Position numbers and translations under genes: made by a program
Assembly (NCBI GenBank): GCA_963575745.1
Contig: CAUYUJ010001485.1
Coordinates: 1-64,000 of the forward strand
DNA: 64,000 bases
From: Prorocentrum cordatum
Lineage: Eukaryota > Sar > Dinophyceae > Prorocentrales > Prorocentraceae
Direction: 5' to 3'
Part shown: piece by piece, positions 50,298 to 57,605 of the stretch
How the letters are laid out: every line of letters starts with the position of its first letter
How positions within the stretch are numbered: the first letter of the stretch is position 1
The notes under the pieces: model-generated
Told to the model about the DNA's origin: nothing
What the model saw: the letters and a program-made list of their open reading frames with translations, nothing else
Databases searched by the model: none

Positions 50298-53090
50298 ATG
50301 TGCTGGAAAGATCATTACATCGATCTTATCCTATCTTACCCATCCACCCCTCATACTGTACCTTCACAGCAGAGCGATGGATGCAATTTGCCAGGCTATA
50401 TGCCCAATTTGAGTTACCAGGCTCACTTTCGACTTCGTAGCGGAGCTGGCCGCACTCTCGTGCGGTCAGCTCTTGCTCTTCTTAGCCTCATATTCTTCGG
50501 CACGATCTTCGTGACCACCTACCACCCTGCGCCACCACTCCCAGTACGTTTACGAGGATCTATTCAAGGGCAAGAAGCAACACGAGAGGTACGACGTCTA
50601 GACGACCAAACTGGCACCATATACGCTTCATCATTGCGTTACTACCAACCGCTCGGCAACGAGCTAACAGCGCAATGCTTGAAGCAAGGGCGGGGAGACC
50701 CGCCAGACAGGGCGCCTCGAAGACTTGACAAGGCGCTACCCCAGCGCGACAACGCGCATCATAACCGTCCTTCGTTACACATTCTCGGGCTAATCGTTTT
50801 CGCTATCATATGGTTCGCGCTGGGGGCAGCAATCGGACACATGCGTCGTGGAGATAACAGCACCGATGGGCAAACACATGGCCCATATTGGGACCCTCAA
50901 GGTAATGTACCTTTTCGTGAGTACATCTACGAGGTCAACGCATGGCTCAACGTTACAAGCGGACGTATGACGCCACAGGCCCAAGCGGCCGCAATACAAC
51001 GCGGCCTAGGTGGCCTAGCGAGGACACTCGCCATGAGGGTACCGCCTGACATTATAAACTATGGTGCTGACATTGATGGGGTCCACACAGACCCAGTAAC
51101 TTACATCATGTTCCTCCCCAGCATGAAGTTCGAACGCCTGGAAGATGAGCGACAGCTCACTTCCGGCACACAACTCATCGACTTCCATGTGCCTCACGGG
51201 GAACGAATCGATGTCACTCTTACCCGATTCGAAATGGCCCGACTTGAGGCACAGTCGGTGGGATTCGACCTTCCTAACTTCCAACTGCTAACCACTATCC
51301 TATTCCGCGCCTTAGGCGTCGGCAACCAGAAAGCCATGCAACTCTTACAGCCACTCAATCACCAAATGCCTCGAACACAACAACAGTATGATGAGTTGCT
51401 GGAAAGGATGCGTTCGGTAGGCCACCTATCCGAACGATCTCCTGGTAACATAGGATCCGTGTTTGGAAGAGGAAGGGGATCTGGTAGTGGAAATTTCTAC
51501 ACTACCTTGACTACTGAAGCCCAGCCTGGAAACGGGCCCTCAAACATATGGGCCGATGACCCAGGAGAATCCACTGCTTTATTAGCAGGGGATCGATCAC
51601 AACCAAGCTGGGCAACCAGCCCTCCTTCTAGAGAACCACAACCACACCGCTCGTTATGGGGGGAATCAAATCCCCTAACCGACGGTGTATCCACCTATTT
51701 AGGAGACGAAGATTTCGACTCCGGCACCGATACAGACACTATATCATCAGATGGTGTTGAAGCTCTAGATTGGTCAGATATCATGAATATGGATAACGAC
51801 AATCAGCGTGCTGAGCATTTATTCTGGCTGTTACAACAGGCTAAACGAACGTGGAGGAGGTTCACACGAAAACCAGTGCGTCGTGTTAGAAGGAGGATAC
51901 GCAGAAGTTTCAAAGGAAAGGGTAAATGCAAGCGTGGTCGTCGGAGGTTGAACGGGCGAGGTATCGCGGCATTTCTCCAGAGGCTCTCAGATGAACAACA
52001 TGATGAGATATTCTTTGGGGGAAAAGGCCGTGGTAAAGGCCGTAGAGAGACCTCAGGTAAAGGTGAAGGTAGGCGGGGAAGCCCGCGAGGTAGAGACGGC
52101 CAGGTTCTCAAATGCCATGAATGTGGTAGTTCCGATCATCTTGTGCGAGATTGTCCAGCGAAGGGAAATGGAAAGGGCATGTCGTCCGAAGTCCATTTTG
52201 GCTCAAGTGCACCATCCATTGAATATCTGAGCCTCCAGGACTTTGAGGCTATGGATCAGATATTTTTCACTTGGGTTGTTGGCATGGACAACGTCGACGA
52301 GCTCGAGGGGTATGGTCATGGATTGCACGCGTACTACCTCGAGTACGTCCGCCGGTTCGTCACGGGCAGTAACGAACTCACTCCCGTGGAACACGGTACG
52401 CTTGGAAACGAGCCTCTTTCTTTCTTCGACTGGATGTTTGGGAACCCAGGCAACATCATGGCCTGCGAGAGCGACGACGAGGACACCACTATAGAGGCTT
52501 CGCCTTCCGAGGTTCAACGGAACCTCGAACCTCCGCCCGAAATCCCGCCTGGAAACAGGCCTTCTTCGATGGGAGAATATCCCCAGACCACTGAAGACTT
52601 AATTGAAATGGAGTCTCAGGCATTTGTTCAGGCCTTCATTGCAGGCGAACCAGATATTCCGTTCATACCTCCTGGTTCGCTTGCTCCAGGCGAATATGGA
52701 CCACGTACCCTTTTGCAGACCCTCATGAGGACGCATGAGATACTTACAATTGGTTACCCTGAGAGTCAAGAACACATCGAAGCTGGCATCATGACAGAAC
52801 AGGATAATGATGCTTGCGGTAGTTCAGAGCTAATTTTGGCAGCCCTGACTCTCATTGACAGCGCGCATCCTCAGGAAGTGCAGAGACACTTGATATACTC
52901 CCGTGGTAGATGGCGTCGTGCTCTGGAAATGGCGATGGCTATGCGCGGTCATGATCTTCCTCCGCCAGGATGGGGTCTCCAGGCGGTGGGAATGAGGCCA
53001 AATCGACGAGCCGAAATCCTTCACATCAGTAATTTTGGGTCTCGGAGCCCACAGGGCGGTTTTTCATGTTTTCCATTCGACGTTCCATGA
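50298..53090 (+). CDS. Gag-like polyprotein with two membrane-like segments and CCHC knuckle
   Basis: ATG 50298, 930 residues (frame open from 50289). Residues about 58-74 (ALALLSLIFFGTIFVTT) and 161-180 (HILGLIVFAIIWFALGAAIG) are hydrophobic. A helical region follows (about 215-390: MPRTQQQYDELLERMRSVGHL) with gag character, then a strongly basic part (RRVRRRIRRSFKGKGK, about 520-550). A CCHC zinc knuckle CHECGSSDHLVRDC is at codons 52113-52154. The chain after the knuckle is acidic and helical. Gag would assemble particles around element RNA. Family-B hairpins occur at five places and an SL-like sequence at 52186-52207. Membrane segments at the N-terminus of gag are unusual. Confidence 0.75.
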   Translation: MCWKDHYIDLILSYPSTPHTVPSQQSDGCNLPGYMPNLSYQAHFRLRSGAGRTLVRSALALLSLIFFGTIFVTTYHPAPPLPVRLRGSIQGQEATREVRRLDDQTGTIYASSLRYYQPLGNELTAQCLKQGRGDPPDRAPRRLDKALPQRDNAHHNRPSLHILGLIVFAIIWFALGAAIGHMRRGDNSTDGQTHGPYWDPQGNVPFREYIYEVNAWLNVTSGRMTPQAQAAAIQRGLGGLARTLAMRVPPDIINYGADIDGVHTDPVTYIMFLPSMKFERLEDERQLTSGTQLIDFHVPHGERIDVTLTRFEMARLEAQSVGFDLPNFQLLTTILFRALGVGNQKAMQLLQPLNHQMPRTQQQYDELLERMRSVGHLSERSPGNIGSVFGRGRGSGSGNFYTTLTTEAQPGNGPSNIWADDPGESTALLAGDRSQPSWATSPPSREPQPHRSLWGESNPLTDGVSTYLGDEDFDSGTDTDTISSDGVEALDWSDIMNMDNDNQRAEHLFWLLQQAKRTWRRFTRKPVRRVRRRIRRSFKGKGKCKRGRRRLNGRGIAAFLQRLSDEQHDEIFFGGKGRGKGRRETSGKGEGRRGSPRGRDGQVLKCHECGSSDHLVRDCPAKGNGKGMSSEVHFGSSAPSIEYLSLQDFEAMDQIFFTWVVGMDNVDELEGYGHGLHAYYLEYVRRFVTGSNELTPVEHGTLGNEPLSFFDWMFGNPGNIMACESDDEDTTIEASPSEVQRNLEPPPEIPPGNRPSSMGEYPQTTEDLIEMESQAFVQAFIAGEPDIPFIPPGSLAPGEYGPRTLLQTLMRTHEILTIGYPESQEHIEAGIMTEQDNDACGSSELILAALTLIDSAHPQEVQRHLIYSRGRWRRALEMAMAMRGHDLPPPGWGLQAVGMRPNRRAEILHISNFGSRSPQGGFSCFPFDVP
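52186..52207 (+). other. Spliced-leader-like sequence inside the gag-like ORF
   Basis: CCGAAGTCCATTTTGGCTC followed by AAG: the last 15 nt match the SL exactly, and the upstream part matches with one substitution and one inserted T. It lies in the plus strand, in frame (EVHFGSS), 31 nt after the zinc knuckle. A retroposed mRNA 5' end fused to gag is one reading; chance is the other. Confidence 0.55.
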
Positions 53091-53470
53091 AGCCCGATGT
53101 CATTCCGAGGCCGCGCGTCGAACGTTTTCGATGGCGCGTCGCGTTATGCGATGTCACGTGCGTCGGGGTCGTCAAAGGCTTGCGTGCTTGTTGCGGATCG
53201 GTTGATGTGGGCTGGGGTTTCTCAGGATTGTACACTTGCTTTGCGCTGGGGCGGTTTCGACCCCCATCCCTGGCTGATCCACCCCGCGGGTAACGTCGCA
53301 GGAAGAGTTCGATCATTTCGTTCGTAGTGCCAGCGATGCTGTCGCGGACATTGACCGCGCCACGGGGGGGGGTCGTCCAGAAATTTCCTACCATATTGCA
53401 GTGTTGGTTCTTCGTTTTGAAGAGACCGCCCCGCGTCATTCCTTCCGGCCCCCTCCCTCGTCCTCCCTCT
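53091..53470 (+). pseudogene. Possible coding remnant after gag
   Basis: The plus frame from 53097 reads ASGSSKACVLVADRLMWAGV and WGGFDPHPWLIHPAGNV. A slip near 53300 continues as EEFDHFVRSASDAVADIDRA to ISYHIAVLVLRFEE. The sense reads better than the antisense ORF 53026-53511. No family; family-B hairpins are absent. Confidence 0.35.
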
Positions 53471-53499
53471 TCGCGTATCTGCCCCTGCTCTCCGCGTGT

Positions 53500-54115
53500 C
53501 TCCGTCGTCATCGTCCATCGTCATTGTCGCCATCACCATCATCATCAGCATCATCAGCATTCTCGCCGTCTCCATCATCAATACCACCACCATCCTCATC
53601 AACATCATCAAAACACCCCCCTTGTTCCCCCGCGTCTCTGCTTCGCCACATCCCCTGCAAGTCTCGTGGCCTTGTGAGGTGCTCCACCGAAGGCCCCATC
53701 GGCAGGGTCCTTAGTGCGCCGCCCAGCCCATGTCGGCACGCCCCTCAGACGCTTCGTGTCCCCAGGAGGAGTTCATCGGAGGTCCCGGCGGCAAGGTCCA
53801 CATGCCGTCGCCCAGGCCACATTGATGACACCCTCAAACATTTCGTGCCCCTATAGGCAGCTCCACCAAAAAAAGGTCCCAGCGGCAGGTTTCCCAGGCC
53901 GCCGCCCAGCATATTTCGGCATACGTTTCACACGCTTCGTGGCCCCACGGGGAGCTACACCGACGGCCCCACAGGCAGGGCCCACAGGCCGCCGCCCAGC
54001 CCATTCCGTCATACGCTCACAAGCTTCGTGGCCCCATTGGGGAGCACCCCCGATGGCCCAAGCGACAGGGTCCACATGCCGTCGCCCAGCCCATGTCGTC
54101 CACGAGTGGCGCCCA
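53500..54115. repeat. CATCAT patch and a ~91-bp minisatellite (five units)
   Basis: 53500-53620 has CATCAT-type DNA. From 53700 the anchor GCCGYCGCCCAGCCCA recurs near 53718, 53808, 53900, 53990 and 54080, each unit also having CAGGGTCCACA and CTTCGTGGCCCC-like words. The units are clearly related but diverged. No gene. Confidence 0.8.
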
Positions 54116-54611
54116 GCACGGCTCCAAGAGCGCCCCAAGAGGCGCCGAGTAAGTTGCACCCTCATGCAAATAGTTTTTGTCACTTGTGGGGGTCCTCTTG
54201 GGGCCCTCTTGGAGCATTCTTGGGGCCCTCTGGGAGCGTTCTTGGAGCCTTCCCGGGGCCCCAGTGGGCCCTCGGAGGGCCCCGAGCACGTTCCCCGAGG
54301 GCCCCAAGAGGGACCCCCCAAAGTGGTACAAAGAATTCGCGCGAACGTGCAATCTGTTGTAGGCCTTTCGGGGCCCTCTGGGAGCTCTCTTGGGGCCCCC
54401 ATTGGTGGCGCCTTGGGGCCTTGGGATGGCTCCAAGAGGCTTCGGGATTGCCCCAGACCGCCACAAGACAGCTCCGAGACGGCCGTCGAGCACCACGGGT
54501 GAAAGCAAGTGAGGCTAGGGAACAGGGCCTCTGGTAAGCCGCCACTGCGCCCCCTGGACTACCCAGACAGCGAGGGGACCTGAAACGCCCTGGGGCTCCA
54601 GGGGCCCCAGA
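54116..54611. repeat. CTTGGGGCCCTC interspersed units
   Basis: 54180-54440 is dense in TCTTGGGGCCCTCTTGGAGC and CCCCGAGCACGTTCC-type units on both strands. Long antisense ORFs here are repeat-encoded. Confidence 0.65.
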
Positions 54612-54667
54612 TTAGTGAAGTGAAGGTTTTTGCCATGCAAGCACCCCGAAATTCTTCACTTCACTAA
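54612..54667. repeat. 13-bp perfect inverted repeat with 30-nt loop
   Basis: TTAGTGAAGTGAA at 54612-54624 and its reverse complement at 54655-54667. It could be a tiny foldback element or a terminator-like cruciform. Single copy in the window. Confidence 0.7.
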
Positions 54668-54939
54668 ACCGGACCCAGGACGAACTCGCTACGCTCCAGT
54701 CCCGCGGGAGATCCAAGACTCCCGCCGCCGCCCGGGGACGTTGCTGCATTGCGGTGCTCTGGTCACTGTTAATGGCTTCCGCGGGCTGCAGCGGCTCACT
54801 TCCATGACTACCCCGACTCACGAATCCAGTGGTTGGTCTGGCTCTATGGGTTGGTTTCGTTGTGTCGGTTGATTTTATGCTTGGTTGGCGGTCGGTGGAT
54901 TTCGCGTTGTTCATTGGTGTCGTGAAGTGATTTGTCGTT

Positions 54940-55140
54940 TGGTTGGTCAGTGCCGTTTTGTTGATTCGTGCCGTTTTGTTGGTTGGTGTCGTTTCGTTGG
55001 TTGGTGTCGTTTTGTTGCTTGGTGTCGTTTTGTTGCTTGGTGTCCTTTTGTTGGCCGGTGTCGATTTGTTGGTTTGTTGGTTGGTGTCGGTTTGTTGGTT
55101 GGTGTCGTTTTGTTGCTTGGCGTCGTCCTGGCGGCGTGGC
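54940..55140. repeat. GTCGTTTTGTTGCTTGGT minisatellite
   Basis: Around ten 18-24 bp units (TTGTTGCTTGGTGTCGTTT). The minus strand codes for Asn/Gln/Thr-rich TNQQNDTNQ repeats; treated as repeat, not as a gene. Confidence 0.8.
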
Positions 55141-55339
55141 CGATAATCGGCGGCCTGCAATGGCGCCAGGATTTGTTTCGGGCCAGCCTTGATCGCCCTC
55201 ATCATTCTCATATTCGTCAGCGTCAGCACTCGTCGCCCCCATCCGCGCACACATGCGGCCCTGGTACGGCTCTCACGCGGCCCTGCGAAGGCCTTCACTG
55301 TGCTCCCCAAAGCTTTCTGAGGGGCCCCCCAGAGGCCCC

Positions 55340-55690
55340 AAGAGGGCACTGGAAATTGTCGCTTCCAACTCCGCGAGGCGGAGGTCAACAAGGGTCTCAC
55401 TGGTGCACTTCCAGGAATCGTCGTTCGATCCTCTTGGGGCCCTCCTGGGGCCTTCTGGAGCCGTCTTGGAAGCTCCGAGCGGCTCCATGAAGGCGCCGGG
55501 CGATATCGCTTCCAATTCCGCCAGGTGGAGTTAGACCAGGGGCTCACTGAGGCCCCTTTTTGCGCCCTCCTCTGCCTTTGAAAAAGCCCCGATGGGGTTC
55601 TTCAGTGCCGTCTTAGGGCCCCTAAGAGGCCTCCAGTAGGGTATTGAAGTTATCGCTTCCAACTCCGCCACGCGGAGTTGAACCCAGGGC
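55340..55690. repeat. Three 147-bp-spaced units with AACTCCGC hairpins
   Basis: CGCTTCCAA then a hairpin at 55369-55383 (CTCCGC-GAG-GCGGAG), 55514-55532 (AATTCCGC-CAG-GTGGAGTT) and 55661-55679 (AACTCCGC-CAC-GCGGAGTT). Stem changes are compensated or G-T pairs; the loop varies. Confidence 0.8.
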
Positions 55691-55754
55691 GGCTCTCTAT
55701 GGCCCTTTCGGGGCCTTCTTAGAGCTTTTCTGAGGCCCTAAGTGGGCCCTGGGA

Positions 55755-55950
55755 GGTGTCATTTTCACGGGCGTTGAAAGTGACACCGCGGAGGGCCCTC
55801 TTGGGCCCTTCTTGGGGCCTCTCTTGGGTCCCTCTGGGAGCCCTCTTGGTGCCGCCCTGGGGCCTTCTCGGGGCCTTCTTGGAGCCTTTCTGGTGCTCTT
55901 TAAGTGGGCCCTGGGAGGTGTCACTTTCACGGGCGCTGAAAGTGACACAT
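55755..55950. repeat. Two copies of a 12-13 bp stem, 7-nt loop hairpin
   Basis: 55755-55787 (GGTGTCATTTTCA/TGAAAGTGACACC) and 55917-55949 (GTGTCACTTTCA/TGAAAGTGACAC), 162 bp apart, loops CGGGCGT and CGGGCGC. A G-T pair in the first is a C-G pair in the second. CTTGGGGCC-type DNA between. Confidence 0.85.
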
Positions 55951-56283
55951 CGAAGGGCCCGCTTTCCCTCGTAGCGCTGCCCGTGGCCGGGGCATTGTGC
56001 AGCGCATCCCTCGTCGAACGTATTTTGTCGGACGCGTGGTCGAATTCCGCCAGTTCGGTCGAGATGGTGGTCAAGCGGTTCGGTTGCAATGTAGCCATGC
56101 GGATCTGAGCTTACCATTTCTTGCCATTTTGGCGGGGATCGCAGGAGCGTTTGTGTTGTGATCAACTGTGCTCGATATATCCAGCGGCAGCGTTTCATCC
56201 CAATATATTATTATCAAAAAGTGTCAGCAGGGGCCAACTTGCTGATGTGAAGCAACATAGGTCTCGTACCAAACCATACGGCC
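55951..56283. other. Leader of the 56-64 kb polyprotein region; no gene
   Basis: The core GCCATTTTGGC, shared with the SL, occurs at 56123-56133 in TTGCCATTTTGGCGGGG, but the flanks do not match. A TATATTATTATC patch is at 56201. I see no ORF with support. The polyprotein ATG is at 56284. Confidence 0.4.
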
Positions 56284-57513
56284 ATGCGTAACATTGCTGG
56301 GCAGCCTATGCTCGGCGACGAGCCTGAGCCGACAACAGTGCCTCCTACTCCGGGGCAGCCGAGCGACGCCCAGACGCCGGCTATGCAGGGAAACCTGCCT
56401 GTACCAGATACGCCAATGGCCATCATCATTGGTAGTTCGACATCAGAAGAAGTAGATGGCGATGGCTGCGGGTTAGATGAGGATGATGTCACCATCCTCA
56501 TGATGGACGTGAATGGTGAGGAAGAGGTTGATTTCGACCCTGATGAGTCTGAATCATCATCACCATCGGCACAAGCGCCACTTGCGCCGAGCTCTACACA
56601 GCAGGGAGACCCGCCTCCATTGGATGATCCATCTGGGATCGCACAGGAGCCCTCTCAGGCACCTCCACCGGGTGCCGCTCCTGCTGCGTCGGCAGCTTCC
56701 TCTGATGAGAACACCGGAAGATCTCGTTCCCATACGCGCGTCAGAGAAGAGCCACATCCACAGGCTCGACTTCCTCGTGAGTGGAGACAGGCTGGCCCAA
56801 AAGAACACGCTCTCAGGAGAGGTGGCCAGCTACTTCCGCACAACGACCCAAGACGCCGAAAAGGGGAACACTCGGCCTTCGGCCAGGGCAACCCTGCCTA
56901 TAGGGACAGTGATGGCAAGCCCATCCGCGGAGGCTATCAGCTTGCAACAAACATCCGCCGCCCTGAAATTCAAGAAGTGCGGACTCAGTTACGCGATATT
57001 ATCGCGGCGCGCAAGCAGTATAGGCCTCACGCGGCATGTGGACCTTGTTCCCAGCCGTTCCAGAATCACAGGCCAGGATGCCCCGTTGGCAGCAACGAAG
57101 GCCTGAGCCCCAACAGGGGCAAAACCCCTCCCAAAGAGGGCCATCCGCCACTTATCCCGATGACGCAGGACGAGATCGCAGAAGTGAATCGTCGTCTCGG
57201 GACCTCGAGCCACTTGGATCCGAAAGAAGAAGAGAAGCCTAACCCGGCTCCAAGGGGACTGGTAGCCATGACCCAGGAAGAGAAAGACGCGCTCTTTAGT
57301 CTTCCTGGTATGCGAGGAAACTCGCCTGGCGTCTCTAGCCAGTCCCAACAACCAGAGCCGATAATCAAGGACGAGACAAAGGCTCAACGTGTGGCGGAGG
57401 ATGAGGAGCGTATTCGGACAGTAGAAGAACGCACACGCGAGGCAACTCGCAAGATGTTGGAGGATTCCAGCAAGATCTACATGGAGGGGGCTAGGAAGCC
57501 CCCACTCCACTAA
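56284..57513 (+). CDS. N-terminal part of the 56-64 kb polyprotein, acidic and Pro-rich
   Basis: ATG 56284, 409 residues. Residues 1-130 are acidic and Pro/Ser-rich (VTILMMDVNGEEEVDFDPDE). The middle is basic (REEPHPQARLPREWRQ, LRRGGQLLPHNDPRRRKG). Near the end there is a helical stretch (KAQRVAEDEERIRTVEERTREA). No enzyme motif. The stop TAA (57511) is preceded by a strong hairpin (57486-57503). The next ORF starts in the -1 frame, and the joined reading flows, so both are probably one polyprotein. Four perfect or near-perfect family-B hairpins lie inside. Confidence 0.65.
   Translation: MRNIAGQPMLGDEPEPTTVPPTPGQPSDAQTPAMQGNLPVPDTPMAIIIGSSTSEEVDGDGCGLDEDDVTILMMDVNGEEEVDFDPDESESSSPSAQAPLAPSSTQQGDPPPLDDPSGIAQEPSQAPPPGAAPAASAASSDENTGRSRSHTRVREEPHPQARLPREWRQAGPKEHALRRGGQLLPHNDPRRRKGEHSAFGQGNPAYRDSDGKPIRGGYQLATNIRRPEIQEVRTQLRDIIAARKQYRPHAACGPCSQPFQNHRPGCPVGSNEGLSPNRGKTPPKEGHPPLIPMTQDEIAEVNRRLGTSSHLDPKEEEKPNPAPRGLVAMTQEEKDALFSLPGMRGNSPGVSSQSQQPEPIIKDETKAQRVAEDEERIRTVEERTREATRKMLEDSSKIYMEGARKPPLH
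57486..57503 (+). other. 7-bp hairpin at the junction between the two polyprotein frames
   Basis: GGGGGCT-AGGA-AGCCCCC. The -1 switch needed to join the ORF ending at 57513 to the frame open from 57495 must happen in 57495-57513, in or just after the C5 run. There is no textbook slippery heptamer, so this may be a recoding signal, a C-run length error or mutation. Confidence 0.6.
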
Positions 57514-57605
57514 CTTCGAAGGCTAAGAGTGAACCCCCGACACCTAAGCCGTCTTCGGGGTCGAAACCGAAGGCGAGCTCTCAGAGCCCTGGGCCAGACG
57601 TGCAT

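Noticed and set aside
53026-53511. 161-codon antisense ORF
   Set aside because: The plus strand of the same interval reads more naturally, with ordinary hydrophobic cores; the antisense is Arg/Gly/Pro-rich.
56123-56133. GCCATTTTGGC before the polyprotein as an SL relict
   Set aside because: Only 11 nt match, flanks differ and the core is self-complementary; chance cannot be excluded.
57470-57500. Classical slippery heptamer for -1 frameshifting
   Set aside because: No X-XXY-YYZ heptamer in the correct phase; a C5 run is the only slip-prone site.
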